34,230 bases of DNA from a bacterium. GTDB taxonomy: Bacteria > Hydrogenedentota > Hydrogenedentia > Hydrogenedentiales > SLHB01. Every line of letters starts with the position of its first letter. Position 1 is the first letter of the stretch. The stretch lies in assembly GCA_024231375.1 (NCBI GenBank), contig JAAEQP010000672.1, positions 1 to 34,230 on the forward strand, in the 5' to 3' direction. This document shows positions 7,340 to 24,160 of this stretch, one piece after another. Both the position numbers and the translations under genes were made by a program. Below the pieces are notes generated by a model. It had not been told where the DNA came from. It saw nothing but the letters and a program-made list of their open reading frames with translations, and made no database searches.

Positions 7340-8743
7340 CTATGCGCCCGCATCGTAATCGACCCAATCACCGCGCGCTTCGTGCCACGATTGGCAGGCG
7401 GCGTGCAGTTCCTGTTGCACCTTCGCGTGCTCTGGGCGGCCAGCGAGATTGACCGTCTCCAGGGGGTCGGCTTCTAGGTCGTAGAGCTCCGGGATGTCGA
7501 TGGGGTCGTACACATACTTGAAGCGCGATGAGATGGCCGCGCGGCGGATGTCGCCCAAGGCCCAGTTGCCTGAGAACTCGGAGAACACGATCCGGTCGGG
7601 TGGCGGCGCGCCGGTGCGGGCAGCATCTACCAGGGACACCCCGTCCCATGGTTTGTCCGACTCAATCCCCGCGAGGTCCAGCAGGGTCGGCATCAGGTCA
7701 AGATGACTGATCGGAGTCGGAATGGTCGACGGCGTGCCGTCCGGTACACGCACGATGAGCGGTACCCGCACGGCCTGTTCGTACATCTCCATCTTCTGGT
7801 ACATCCGGTGTTGGCCGAGATGATCGCCGTGGTCGGCTGTGAACGCGACTGCCGTTGTGTCCGCAAGGCCCGTGGCGTCGATGGCGTCCAGGATGCGGCC
7901 GACCGCGGCGTCCGCGAGGTTCACCAGACCCAGGTGCGCGGCCCAGGCTCTGCGCCATTCGTCCATGGACAGCCCCTCGGCCAACTGTGCGGCTGCGCCG
8001 AGACGCCGGTTCGCGGGCTCCCCGTCCGCGGGCACGTCGACATTGGGCGGCAGATCGAGCTGTGCGGGGTCGAACATGGATGCGTATGGTTCGGGCAGCC
8101 GCAAGGGCGGATGGGGCGCCCACAAGCACACGAACAGCGCGAAGGGACGGTCGTGGTCTTCGCGGATGAAATCGACCGCGTGCCGGGCGAAGAAGTTGTC
8201 TTTGAAGTCCTCCACCCCATGCGGCCACACCGTGGTCATCGGATTGGAGTAGCGCGTGGGCACTTGTTCCCCGTCGGCCGTGTCGAGAATCTCGGTGAAC
8301 CGGATGGAACTCGCGTTGAACTCGCTTTCATCGATGCCGGACGCCTTGCAATGGGCTTCGTACTCGGCTTCGGCGACCCACTGGTCGAAGGATACGCGCT
8401 CCTGGACCGATGGCCGCACCCGAACGTGATGCACGCCCACGTGGGCCACGTCGTAGCCGCCTTCCGCGAGATACTGGTGCATGGGCTTGAAGTCCCGCGC
8501 GTTGACGCCGTCGAAATCGTTCCACACGATGCCGTTCACTGTCGGGTAGGTGCCCGTGGCCAAGGCGGTGCGGGCAGGCGCACACAGCGGGCACGTGTTG
8601 TACGTGCGGGCGAAGTTCGTGCCTTCCGCCGCGAGGCGGTTCAGGTTCGGTGTGACCTCGACGCCCGCCTGAACGGACCCGATACTGTCGGCGCGTTGAT
8701 GATCGGTCATGATGAAGACAAGGTTCGGTCGCGTGTCCGGCAT
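7340..8743 (-). CDS. Type I (formylglycine) sulfatase without visible signal peptide
   Basis: A 467-residue arylsulfatase-superfamily enzyme that hydrolyses sulfate esters. The metal-binding start NLVFIMTDHQRAD, the maturation motif CAPAR with Cys54 (to be converted to formylglycine), the segment FTADHGDHLGQH and the closing ELYDLEADPLETVNLA are all in family order. The start at 8743 follows AAGGGGGG. The protein begins MPDTRPNLVF with no signal peptide, so it would act in the cytoplasm unless exported by an unusual route, unlike the second sulfatase of this window. The secreted GH-A hydrolase lies directly downstream. Substrate is unknown. Confidence 0.93.
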   Translation of the reverse strand: MPDTRPNLVFIMTDHQRADSIGSVQAGVEVTPNLNRLAAEGTNFARTYNTCPLCAPARTALATGTYPTVNGIVWNDFDGVNARDFKPMHQYLAEGGYDVAHVGVHHVRVRPSVQERVSFDQWVAEAEYEAHCKASGIDESEFNASSIRFTEILDTADGEQVPTRYSNPMTTVWPHGVEDFKDNFFARHAVDFIREDHDRPFALFVCLWAPHPPLRLPEPYASMFDPAQLDLPPNVDVPADGEPANRRLGAAAQLAEGLSMDEWRRAWAAHLGLVNLADAAVGRILDAIDATGLADTTAVAFTADHGDHLGQHRMYQKMEMYEQAVRVPLIVRVPDGTPSTIPTPISHLDLMPTLLDLAGIESDKPWDGVSLVDAARTGAPPPDRIVFSEFSGNWALGDIRRAAISSRFKYVYDPIDIPELYDLEADPLETVNLAGRPEHAKVQQELHAACQSWHEARGDWVDYDAGA

Positions 8744-8858
8744 GGCGCCCCCCTTGGTTTGGGTGTGTGTCGATTCTAGCGGGGATTGGGGCCTGGGGCA
8801 ATGGGAGTGCCGCCCCCGTGCGGGGGGAACAGAACCGCAACATCCCGTACCTTCCCCC

Positions 8859-8931
8859 GTTTGTAGTGCGGCCTTCAGGCCGTTCTTGCCTTTAGAACTA
8901 TCCGGAACGCCCTAAAGGGCGCACTACAAAC
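8859..8931. repeat. Three-armed palindromic repeat element (73 bp)
   Basis: The outer arms GTTTGTAGTGCG (8859-8870) and CGCACTACAAAC (8920-8931) are exact reverse complements. Between them are three hairpins: CGGCCT/AGGCCG (8869-8882), GTTCT/AGAAC (8882-8898) and GCCCT/AGGGC (8909-8920). The whole would fold as a cloverleaf-like structure on either strand. It lies in the gap between divergent sulfatase and gamma-glutamyltransferase genes. It fits a REP-type or MITE-like mobile palindrome; the rest of this 268-bp gap shows nothing clear. Confidence 0.8.
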
Positions 8932-9011
8932 TGAAGAGCCGCGTTGGACGCTGGTCTTGACACGAAGTCCCAGTCGCCGCCACGATGGGTCAAGCTCGGG
9001 AGGAACATGCC

Positions 9012-10766
9012 ATGAGACGACGCACCTTTCTGCAGGCGATGGGCGGCGCGGCGATGGCGTCGGCGTTGCCGACAGCCCACACTCACGCCGCCCCGCCGGA
9101 ATCCAGACAACCCAACCATGAGGACGCCCCCATGCGAATCGACAGCGAACGCGTGCATGAACGCAACCAGAACCGGTCGACGGTGGCGAGTCGCCACGGC
9201 ATGGTGTGCGCCAGCCAGCCCTTGGCCACGTTGGCGGGCGTGGACGTGCTGCGGTCCGGCGGCAACGCCATCGATGCGGCCGTGTGTGCCAACGCCATGT
9301 TGAGCCTTGTGGAACCCATGAACTGCGGACCCGGCGGCGATCTCTTCGCCATTGTGTGGATTGAGAAAGACCAACGGCTGTATGGGCTGAACGCCAGCGG
9401 CCGGTCGCCCTACGATTGGTCGTTGAAAGCGGCACAAGACTTGGGCATGCGGTCGATTCCTGCTACGACGCCGTTGGCATGGAGTGTGCCAGGCTGCGTG
9501 AGCGGATGGGGCGCGTTGTTGGACCGGTTCGGTTCGCGGTCCATGGCGGACGTGGTCGCGCCGACGATCGCGTGTGCGCGGGAAGGGTTCCCAGTGACGC
9601 CCATTATTGCGGCGGACTGGGGGTTCGAGGCGGAACTGCATCCGACTCTGGCCGAGACCTTCATGCCAGACGGTAGGGCACCCGCCTTCGGCGAGATTTT
9701 CACCAACCCCGACCTGGCCGCGTTCTTCGAGACCTTGTCCGACGGGGGCGCGGAGGCGTTTTACGAAGGTGAAGTTGCCGAGCGTATCGTGAAGTTCTCG
9801 AAGGAGAACGGCGGCCGGTTCTCGAAGAAGGATTTCGCCGATCACGAGGTCACCTGGGTAGACCCCGTCACCACCAGCTACCGCGGCTACGACGTGTGGG
9901 AGATTCCGCCGAACGGGCAAGGGATCGCCACGCTTCAAATTCTGAATCTGTTGGAACACTTCGACATTGCAGGCATGACGCCGAATTCTGCCGAGCAGTT
10001 GCATCTGTTCATCGAAGCGAAACGGCTGGCCTTCGAAGACCGCGCCACCTACTACGCCGACATGGACTTCGCCGACGTGCCGGTGAAGCAGCTCATCTCA
10101 AAGGAGTACGCCGCGGAGCGCGTGAAACGCATCGACCCGAAACGCGCTGCCACGGATGTGGGCCCCGGCGCGTTGGACGGGTCAACGGACACCATCTACC
10201 TGACCGCGGCCGACGCCGACGGCAACATGATTTCCCTCATCCAGAGCACGTACTACGGCTGGGGTTCGCATATCGTGCCGGACCGTCTCGGGTTCCCGAT
10301 TCAGAACCGGGGCAAGTCCTTCGCCCTCGACCCGAACCATCCCAATTGCCTGAAACCCCACAAACGTCCCTTCCACACCATCATCCCCGCGTTCGTGACA
10401 CGCGACGGCGCGCCCGTGTTCTCGTACGGCGTCATGGGCGGCGATTTTCAGCCCCAAGGCCAGTCGCAGGTGTTGATGAACCTCGTCGACTACGGCATGT
10501 CGCCGCAACAGGCGGGCGAGCAACCGCGTGTCGAACATTCCGGCAGCTCCGAACCCACCGGTCAGAAAGCCAACGGACCCGGTCACGTTCGGTTCGAGCG
10601 GCACATCCCGGACGCCGTGAAACAGGCCCTCGCCGATATGGGCCACCAGCTCAACGACCGCATCGGCGCCTTCGGCGGCTACCAGGGCATCTGGCGCGAA
10701 GAAGACCCGCGCCGCTACTTCGGCGGCACCGACCCGCGCAAGGACGGGTGCGCGATTGGGTATTAG
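9012..10766 (+). CDS. ggt: Gamma-glutamyltransferase family protein, Tat-exported
   Basis: A 584-residue Ntn-hydrolase. The start at 9012 follows GGGAGGAAC and yields a twin-arginine signal peptide (MRRRTFLQAMGGAAMASALP). The family N-terminal signature GGNAIDAAV and GPGGDLFAIV are present. The autoprocessing site aligns with DTIYLTAADADGN, where Thr394 matches the catalytic Thr that becomes the small-subunit N-terminus; the usual TTHxS there reads TIYLT. The small subunit retains MGGDFQPQGQSQ and ends with the family GGTDPRKDG. Members cleave gamma-glutamyl bonds such as in glutathione, or act as acylases or hydrolases. Periplasmic location is inferred from the signal. A small membrane protein gene follows 23 bases later. 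Confidence 0.92.
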   Translation: MRRRTFLQAMGGAAMASALPTAHTHAAPPESRQPNHEDAPMRIDSERVHERNQNRSTVASRHGMVCASQPLATLAGVDVLRSGGNAIDAAVCANAMLSLVEPMNCGPGGDLFAIVWIEKDQRLYGLNASGRSPYDWSLKAAQDLGMRSIPATTPLAWSVPGCVSGWGALLDRFGSRSMADVVAPTIACAREGFPVTPIIAADWGFEAELHPTLAETFMPDGRAPAFGEIFTNPDLAAFFETLSDGGAEAFYEGEVAERIVKFSKENGGRFSKKDFADHEVTWVDPVTTSYRGYDVWEIPPNGQGIATLQILNLLEHFDIAGMTPNSAEQLHLFIEAKRLAFEDRATYYADMDFADVPVKQLISKEYAAERVKRIDPKRAATDVGPGALDGSTDTIYLTAADADGNMISLIQSTYYGWGSHIVPDRLGFPIQNRGKSFALDPNHPNCLKPHKRPFHTIIPAFVTRDGAPVFSYGVMGGDFQPQGQSQVLMNLVDYGMSPQQAGEQPRVEHSGSSEPTGQKANGPGHVRFERHIPDAVKQALADMGHQLNDRIGAFGGYQGIWREEDPRRYFGGTDPRKDGCAIGY

Positions 10767-10789
10767 AATCGACGAGAGGGAGTAGTTCC

Positions 10790-11347
10790 ATGAGCCCAAC
10801 GGAAACGTGGATGCGTGTGTTCGGCGGTCTCCTCGTCCTCTTCATCTGCTTCGCGGGCATGTTCGTCGGGATGCGCGGACTGTGGCGTCTGCGCCGGTCG
10901 AAGGCCTTTCTGCTCCCTGCGGCTTGCTGCGCTCTCACCTTGGCCTGCCTGTTCATCGGCGGATTCGCCTTCGTTTTGTTCCGCGAGGCCTACTCGCTCG
11001 TTGAAGCCAAGGCCTACGCGGTCGAATGTGTGGAACTGTTGCATGCCGGAGGCGTGCCAGCCATGTCGCCCAATGTGTCCCCGGACGAGCGCGCCGACAT
11101 CGCTGCCCTCGCTGATGCTCCGCCTCCTGTTCCGGTGCGGGTCGAAGTGGAAGATAGCTGTGTCGTCTTCTACGTCCTGCGCATGGTTCCGGACACCGGC
11201 CCCAGCTACTTCGTCGTTGTTGACCGTGTATTCGACGGTCCTCTGGACTTGGCCCTCCCCGCCGAGTTCCAGGTGGAACACATCGGCTGGCCGCTGCACG
11301 GCGATGCGGAAGGCGCGGCTGAAGCGAGCGCTACTCAACCAGACTGA
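10790..11347 (+). CDS. Uncharacterised 185-residue two-helix membrane protein
   Basis: Start ATG 10790 with GAGAGGGAG upstream. Two hydrophobic segments (~10-29 and ~41-65) are separated by the basic loop GLWRLRRSK, followed by a ~115-residue soluble domain with two beta-rich stretches ([19 protein letters not shown] and [11 protein letters not shown]). No known family was recognised. It follows ggt by 23 bases and is probably co-transcribed. Its last 17 bases overlap the end of the convergent GH95 gene, a tail-to-tail overlap that leaves no room for a terminator. Confidence 0.7.
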   Translation: MSPTETWMRVFGGLLVLFICFAGMFVGMRGLWRLRRSKAFLLPAACCALTLACLFIGGFAFVLFREAYSLVEAKAYAVECVELLHAGGVPAMSPNVSPDERADIAALADAPPPVPVRVEVEDSCVVFYVLRMVPDTGPSYFVVVDRVFDGPLDLALPAEFQVEHIGWPLHGDAEGAAEASATQPD

Positions 11348-13781
11348 GGTCGCCCTTCAACCTGTAGATGCCTCCCACTTCCGTCGGAAGCTCTGCCGTC
11401 GCATCACCGCATCGGACCACACACTTGCGCCCCAGGTCCGAGCGAATCGTGGCCGACTTGAGTGCGCCGTCTTCCCATGCGAGATCCACTTCAAAGCCAC
11501 CGCGGGCGCGGAGACCTTTGACGCTACCGGTGGGCCATGCGGCGGGTAGCGCGGGAAGAAGATGCAGTTCGCCGGTGTGGCTTTGGAGGAGCATCTCCGC
11601 GATACCGGCGGTCGCGCCGAAGTTACCATCGATTTGGAACGGCGGATGAGCGTCGAAGAGGTTGGGGTACACGCCGCCGCGATGGCTGCGGTCTTTCTTG
11701 GGCGCGTTGACCGGAGTCAGCAGGTTGCCGATGAGGTGCTGTGCGTGGTCGCCGTCGTGCAACCGGGCCCAGAGGCCGATCTTCCACGCCAGGCTCCATC
11801 CGGTGCCGCCGTCGCCGCGCAATTCGAGCGAACGCTTCACGGCATCGGCCAGGGCAGGCGTCTGCAGGGGCGTGATCTCCCAACCCGGATACAGCCCGTA
11901 GAGATGCGACACGTGGCGGTGTCCGTCTTTGGGGTCGTCCCAATCCTTGAACCATTCCTGAAGCTGGCCGTGCTGTCCGATTTGCAGCGGCAGCAGGCGC
12001 GGCAGCTTCGCTTCGAGTTCGGCGCGCAACTCGGCATCGGTGTCCAGGGCCTTGGAAGCGGCCACGCAGTTCGCGAACAATTCGCGGATGATGCTCATGT
12101 CCATGGTGCAGCCCATGCTGACCGCGGCGCGCGTGTCGCCGTCGAAGCGGAAGCTGTTCTCGGGCGACGTGGACACCGACGTGAGTAGGCGTCCATCCTC
12201 GTCCTCGATGAGCCAGTCAAGGAAGAAGAGCGCGGCGTCGCGCATGACGGGGTACGCGCGCTCCTCGAGGAAGGCCGTGTCGCCGGTGAACAGATAGTGC
12301 TCCCATAGGTGTTCGCAGAACCATCCGCCTGCCATGGGCCAATACGACGCCCGCGCGTTGTTGTCCACGGGGTCCGTGTTCCGCCAGATGGTGACGTTAT
12401 GGTGGGTCACCCACCCGCGACGGCCGTAGCTCTTTCGCGCCGTTTCCTTTCCATTGACGGCACACTCTTCGATAAGGGTGAGGAACGGTTCGTGGCATTC
12501 GGAGAGGTTGGTTGTTTCCGCGGGCCAGTAGTTCATCTCCGTGTTGATGTTGACGGTATAGGCGCCCGCCCACGCTGGGATGGTGTCCTCGTTCCAGATG
12601 CCTTGCAGGTTGAGCGGCTGCGTGCCGGGCCGCGAGCCCGAGACCAAGAGGTAGCGGCCGAATTGGAACAGCAACGCCGCCAGAGCCGGGTCGTTGCCCT
12701 CGTTGTAGCTCGCGATGCGTTCGTCCGTCGGGTTCGCGCTGCCTTCGCCAAGCGTCAGTTCCACGCGTCCCATGAGCGAAGCGAAGTCCGCGATGTGATC
12801 CGCGCGCAACTGGTCGAACGAGAGTGCGCGTGCCTCCTCAAGGTCACGCTTCACCGCAGTGGCCGGCTCGACGCCCTCGCGGCTGGGGCTCTTGTCGTAC
12901 CCGTTGTAACTGGTGTCCGCAGCGAGCAGCACCGTCGCGGCATCGGCCCCTTCCACATGCACACCCGATTCATCCGCGCGAACCTTGCCTCCCTCCGGCG
13001 CCACCATCGCGCGTACCTCGAAGAACGTGCCCTTGCCATCTACGCTTTCGCCGTACATGACTTGCATCGCCTCCGGTCTCAGGTTGCCTTCGACGTCGAA
13101 GAGTTCGGGGTACTTGCGGGCATCCCCGATTTCCTTCATCCAGTCCAACTCGCGCCGGGTGACTTGTCCCGGGGCTTGGCCTGTCATGCGGAAGGTGTCA
13201 TCGCCTGCGGCGCGAGTGTCGTTCGGGTGGACCGAATCCAACGTGGTATGGAACGAAACCCGGCCCGGCTGGTCACACGTGATGCGTACGACGGCCACCT
13301 GAGCCGGATGGCTGATGAAGTACTCGCGCGTGAAGACCGCGCCGTTGTGGCTGTAGCGAATCCGCGCGATGCCCCGGCTGAGGTCCAGCTCGCGGCGATA
13401 GTCCGTGGCGTCTCCGTGGGTGAAGTTCAGGTACAGGTCGCCCAGGGGCTGGTAGGATTGTTGGCACCGTCCGAGCCAGTTCTCGGACACGAACTCGTGG
13501 GCTTCGTCATACTTCCCCGCCTTGAGCATGGCCACGACTTCGTCGAAGCTGCCCTGGATGTCGGGCACACCGAGGGGCAGCGGCTCACCCGAGTACAAGG
13601 TGTCCTCGTTGAGTTGGAGGTGGTCTTCTTCAACGCCGCCATAGACCATCGCCCCCATGCGGCCGTTCCCGAGAGGAAGCGCCTCGGTCCATTGCTCCGC
13701 GGGTTGCCGGTACCAGAGCGTGTGATCCGGTTCCTCGGCCGCACCCATGCCCGTGAGAAGAAGAAGTGTGTGGATGAGCAT
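11331..13781 (-). CDS. GH95 alpha-L-fucosidase (inverting), secreted
   Basis: An 816-residue enzyme that releases alpha-linked L-fucose (some members L-galactose) from glycans. A short signal peptide ([17 protein letters not shown]) is followed by the GH95 N-terminal beta domain with [24 protein letters not shown] and [11 protein letters not shown]. In the (alpha/alpha)6 barrel, Asn411 and Asn413 ([10 protein letters not shown]), Glu541 (SPENSF) and Asp718 (QIDGNFG) match, in order and rough spacing, the catalytic Asn421/Asn423, Glu566 and Asp766 of the Bifidobacterium enzyme AfcA. Length is normal for a single-domain member. AAAGGA precedes the start by 12 bases. Together with the neighbouring sulfatases and glycosidase it suggests use of fucosylated, sulfated polysaccharide such as fucan or mucin-type glycans; that pathway is inference. 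Confidence 0.95.
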   Translation of the reverse strand: MLIHTLLLLTGMGAAEEPDHTLWYRQPAEQWTEALPLGNGRMGAMVYGGVEEDHLQLNEDTLYSGEPLPLGVPDIQGSFDEVVAMLKAGKYDEAHEFVSENWLGRCQQSYQPLGDLYLNFTHGDATDYRRELDLSRGIARIRYSHNGAVFTREYFISHPAQVAVVRITCDQPGRVSFHTTLDSVHPNDTRAAGDDTFRMTGQAPGQVTRRELDWMKEIGDARKYPELFDVEGNLRPEAMQVMYGESVDGKGTFFEVRAMVAPEGGKVRADESGVHVEGADAATVLLAADTSYNGYDKSPSREGVEPATAVKRDLEEARALSFDQLRADHIADFASLMGRVELTLGEGSANPTDERIASYNEGNDPALAALLFQFGRYLLVSGSRPGTQPLNLQGIWNEDTIPAWAGAYTVNINTEMNYWPAETTNLSECHEPFLTLIEECAVNGKETARKSYGRRGWVTHHNVTIWRNTDPVDNNARASYWPMAGGWFCEHLWEHYLFTGDTAFLEERAYPVMRDAALFFLDWLIEDEDGRLLTSVSTSPENSFRFDGDTRAAVSMGCTMDMSIIRELFANCVAASKALDTDAELRAELEAKLPRLLPLQIGQHGQLQEWFKDWDDPKDGHRHVSHLYGLYPGWEITPLQTPALADAVKRSLELRGDGGTGWSLAWKIGLWARLHDGDHAQHLIGNLLTPVNAPKKDRSHRGGVYPNLFDAHPPFQIDGNFGATAGIAEMLLQSHTGELHLLPALPAAWPTGSVKGLRARGGFEVDLAWEDGALKSATIRSDLGRKCVVRCGDATAELPTEVGGIYRLKGDLSLVE

Positions 13782-13975
13782 TGCGTTACGTGTCCTTTCG
13801 CATGCTTGCCTGGCAGCTCTACCTTGCGTTGTTGATCCTCAGTGTACAACGCGTGAGCGGAATGATCCTACATCGATGGTGACGGTACGCGCAGACGGAG
13901 TTCCGCTGCTCGGATACCCGTCGCCGAGGTAGGCTCAAGTCGCCTGAGGCTTATGGCGAATCCCGTGCCCGACTG

Positions 13976-14187
13976 GATAAGCGGGGGACAGCGGAGCTGT
14001 TGAAGAAGTCGGCAAGTTGTCTGCGAAGTCCGCGAAAAGGTCAGGGACAGACCCGTCTCGCTGCGCTCGCTGGGGTCAGTCCCGGCGTTTTCGCTCCAGT
14101 TCTCGGCGTTGTTTGAGAGCGTTGCACAGGAAGTACCGGACTGCGGTCGACCATAGTGTGACCAAGTGCGAGTTTCTCAACAGCTCC
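13976..14187. repeat. MITE-like repeat with 18-bp imperfect terminal inverted repeats
   Basis: GGAGCTGTTGAAGAAGTC (13993-14010) is matched in inverted form by GAGTTTCTCAACAGCTCC (14170-14187), giving a 195-bp unit without coding capacity. Inside, GGGACAGACCC and GGGTCAGTCCC (14045-14091) form a further hairpin. The 17-bp module GATAAGCGGGGGACAGC (13976-13992) abuts the left end and recurs inverted at 34207-34223, and a close copy of the terminal sequence is at 34104-34121. Ends of this GGCTGTTGA-type are common at termini of insertion sequences, so a non-autonomous element is likely. Confidence 0.6.
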
Positions 14188-14203
14188 ACAGTCTCCGTCT
14201 TCT

Positions 14204-14822
14204 CCCTCACCACGAATAGCACACTGTACCAGCCCTGTTGTCGACAGTCAGCCCACAATAGGTCCACTCGCCTCGGGGCACCACCATGGTGGGCGCGATA
14301 TTCCCTTCGGGAGTGGCCATGTGTATGAACGGCAATAGGTTACCGGCAGATCCCGTCGAGAGGCCCCAGGCGATTCCGCCGGGTGATCCACGTGAATCGA
14401 TGCGTACCCCGATATCCGACACACGCATCCGGGCACCCACCCTGAAGGCTTCGTTTCCTGGGTTAACTCTTTTTCCCGTAACGAGATACTCCCGTCCGCC
14501 AAAGCGTAGGGACCCCCCGTCCCCGGTCGGATCGCCCGACGAGGGGCGATTCGTGCGCGGGAACAGGTAGTGCCGGTCCGGCGCGGGAAGCGGCGCGATC
14601 CGGGCGATCTTGATCCCTCGGTAACCAATGCCCTGGGTGTAACTTACAAGCATATGTCCATCTTCCAGCCACATCTGGGGGCACGCTACGATCAGTTCAT
14701 CTCCGGTGAACCCGGGACCCGCGACGAAATCGATGCCAGGGCCTCGCGTGAAGATACAGCGCCAGATTCATCCGGTCCCGGCAGAACGGGCCGGTCGCCA
14801 CCAAGAAACAAGTAGACCATTG
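14204..14822 (-). pseudogene. Remnant of a secreted sialidase/LamG-type protein gene
   Basis: On the minus strand one frame reads WRCIFTRGPGIDFVAGPGFT, then QMWLEDGHMLVSYTQGIGYR and later YLFPRTNRPS, and continues into a LamG-like stretch (LRFGGREYLV, FRVGARMRVSD, VVPRGEWTYCGLTVDN). The pattern matches the end of a beta-propeller hydrolase followed by a concanavalin-type domain. There is no intact start: upstream the frame meets a stop near 14770 and a plausible continuation (VYLFLGGDRPVLPGP) lies in another frame. The LamG domain stops midway at AGTVCYSW, about 17 bases before the terminal repeat of the neighbouring element, so the gene has lost both ends. Identity is tentative; its decay is well supported. 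Confidence 0.62.
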
Positions 14823-14949
14823 AACCTTGACTCCTCTGAGCAAGTGAAGTAACCCATTCGAGCGTGTGACGTTGAGCCTGTTCCGACGGTTCGATCCCAG
14901 TGCAATCCTCGGCCCCGTGCCCCGGTCAAGAATGGCACGGATCAGTAAG

Positions 14950-14978
14950 TTGACAAGAGGGTTGGCGTGTGCTAAAGT
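14950..14978 (+). promoter_or_regulatory. Promoter of the rpoB operon
   Basis: TTGACA (14950-14955), a 17-bp spacer and TAAAGT (14973-14978) with TGC directly upstream of the -10. This is a near-consensus sigma-70 promoter with an extended -10. Transcription would start near 14985, giving a leader of about 154 nt before the rpoB ATG. Confidence 0.8.
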
Positions 14979-15011
14979 ATTGGTTTGTGCCGCTTAGTGG
15001 GAGAAGTGTGT

Positions 15012-15051
15012 CCTTTGCTGCTGCGACGAGGCAGCGGCGAGGGCTCTTTTT
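15012..15051 (+). terminator. Intrinsic-terminator-type attenuator in the rpoB leader
   Basis: CCTTTGCTGCTGC (15012-15024) pairs with GCAGCGGCGAGGG (15031-15043) over 13 bp, including three G-U pairs, around a GACGAG loop, and is followed directly by CTCTTTTTGTCTT. It lies about 27 nt into the predicted transcript and 88 nt before the rpoB start, so it can only act by attenuation of rpoBC. No alternative antiterminator fold was resolved by eye. Confidence 0.75.
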
Positions 15052-15138
15052 GTCTTGCTCAGAACTGACCCGTCAAACGCTATAGACCTGTCAAGTCGGT
15101 AGTTACTACGCGGACCAGGAAGAAAAGGGGCTTATTAC

Positions 15139-19005
<3,867 letters not shown>

Positions 19006-19008
19006 GTC

Positions 19009-23136
<4,128 letters not shown>

Positions 23137-23151
23137 GACATACCGAACCGC

Positions 23152-23181
23152 TTGACATGAGGCCGCGTTGTGTGTTACGCT
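23152..23181 (+). promoter_or_regulatory. Internal promoter for rpsL-rpsG
   Basis: TTGACA (23152-23157), an 18-bp spacer and TACGCT (23176-23181) in TGTGTTACGCT. It lies 66 bases before the rpsL start, between the rpoC stop and rpsL, and would let the ribosomal genes be transcribed independently of rpoBC. Confidence 0.6.
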
Positions 23182-23246
23182 TACCGGCCGTTGTCTAAGG
23201 GGGTAGTTGTGTCTCTTGGTACGCTGTCGAACGAAGGAGAAAGCAC

Positions 23247-23669
23247 TTGCCGACCGTGAATCAGTTGGTCCGGAATTGCCGAAAGAAGCGGGTTTCGAAG
23301 ACGAAATCGCCCGCGCTGAAGCAGTGTCCACAAGCTTCGGGCACATGCACGCGCGTGTTCACGTTGACGCCGAAGAAACCGAACTCCGCGTTGCGCAAAG
23401 TGGCCCGCGTACGGCTGAAGAACGGTATGGAAGTGACGGCCTACATCCCCGGCATCGGGCACAATCTGCAGGAGCACTCCCAGGTCATGATCCGTGGCGG
23501 CCGTGTGAAGGATCTTCCCGGCGTGCGGTATCACCTGATTCGCGGCGTACTGGACGCCAACGGCGACTTGGGCGGTACGGCAAGCGCCCGGGATGACGGT
23601 GGCAAGAAAGTGCATGAGGGGCGTTGGGTCAGCCGGTCCAAGTACGGCGTGAAGAAACCCAAGGCGTAG
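23247..23669 (+). CDS. rpsL: 30S ribosomal protein S12 with C-terminal insertion
   Basis: A 140-residue decoding-centre protein. The TTG start at 23247 follows AAGGAG and gives the family N-terminus MPTVNQLVR. Core motifs [12 protein letters not shown] and [14 protein letters not shown] are intact, with the streptomycin-relevant Lys43 and Lys88 (E. coli 42 and 87 numbering) unchanged. E. coli S12 has 124 residues. The extra length is an insertion of about 16 residues (~103-129, Gly/Asp/Lys-rich) between RGVLD and the conserved [11 protein letters not shown] tail. It heads the str-type segment, with rpsG 17 bases downstream. Confidence 0.98.
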   Translation: MPTVNQLVRNCRKKRVSKTKSPALKQCPQASGTCTRVFTLTPKKPNSALRKVARVRLKNGMEVTAYIPGIGHNLQEHSQVMIRGGRVKDLPGVRYHLIRGVLDANGDLGGTASARDDGGKKVHEGRWVSRSKYGVKKPKA

Positions 23670-23686
23670 CGGAGGAGTGTTGAGTA

Positions 23687-24160
23687 ATGGCTAGACGGAG
23701 AGAGATTCCCAAGCGCCAGCCGCTGCCGGATCCCAAGTTCAACAGTGTTGTACTGGCAAAGTTCATTAACGCTGTCATGGTTGGCGGGAAGAAGAGTACT
23801 TCCGAGGCAATCGTGTACGGCGCGCTGGCAATAATCCGAGAGAAGGTTCCCCAGGAAGATGCGATTCGCGTGTTCGAGACCGCTATCGACAATGCGAAGC
23901 CCATGCTCCAGGTGAAGTCGCGCCGCGTGGGTGGCGCCACATACCAGGTGCCCGTAGAGGTGCCCGCAGCCACGCGTCAGGCATTGGCCTTCCGTTGGAT
24001 TATCGAGTTCTCCCGCAAACGCGGCGAGAAGAGCATGGCCAGCCGGCTGGCAGCGGAATTGCTCGACTGTTTCGGCAGGCAGGGCAACACAATCAAGCGC
24101 CGAGAGGACACGCACCGGATGGCAGAGGCGAACAAGGCGTTTGCCCATCTGAGGTACTAG
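23687..24160 (+). CDS. rpsG: 30S ribosomal protein S7
   Basis: 157 residues, normal length. It binds the 3' major domain of 16S rRNA, nucleates 30S head assembly and in E. coli represses its own operon. Family features are the N-terminal [18 protein letters not shown], the block [21 protein letters not shown], the beta-hairpin [12 protein letters not shown] and the C-terminal [27 protein letters not shown] precedes the ATG. The 17-base rpsL-rpsG gap leaves no room for the S7 operator that E. coli has between these genes. Confidence 0.99.
   Translation: MARRREIPKRQPLPDPKFNSVVLAKFINAVMVGGKKSTSEAIVYGALAIIREKVPQEDAIRVFETAIDNAKPMLQVKSRRVGGATYQVPVEVPAATRQALAFRWIIEFSRKRGEKSMASRLAAELLDCFGRQGNTIKRREDTHRMAEANKAFAHLRY

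Larger units (their letters stand above)
13782..15138. other. 1.36-kb region without an intact gene (repeat, gene remnant, rpoB leader)
   Basis: From left to right this holds the upstream region of the fucosidase gene (no convincing promoter seen), a repeat with inverted ends (13976-14187), the remnant of a minus-strand LamG-type gene (14204-14822), about 125 bases with nothing recognised, then the rpoB promoter and attenuator. In most bacteria rplJ-rplL would lie immediately upstream of rpoB. Confidence 0.75.

Noticed and set aside
8859..8931. Cloverleaf-like fold considered as a tRNA or tRNA-like gene
   Set aside because: No anticodon loop, T-loop or D-loop consensus and no CCA end; the outer 12-bp stem and symmetric arms fit a palindromic repeat.
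14895..14915. GGTTCGATCC motif resembling a tRNA T-loop
   Set aside because: No matching acceptor, D or anticodon arms around it on either strand.
23325..23345. CACAAGCTTCGGGCAC inside rpsL, similar to part of the 31-bp inverted repeat
   Set aside because: Only a partial match inside conserved S12 codons; chance similarity.
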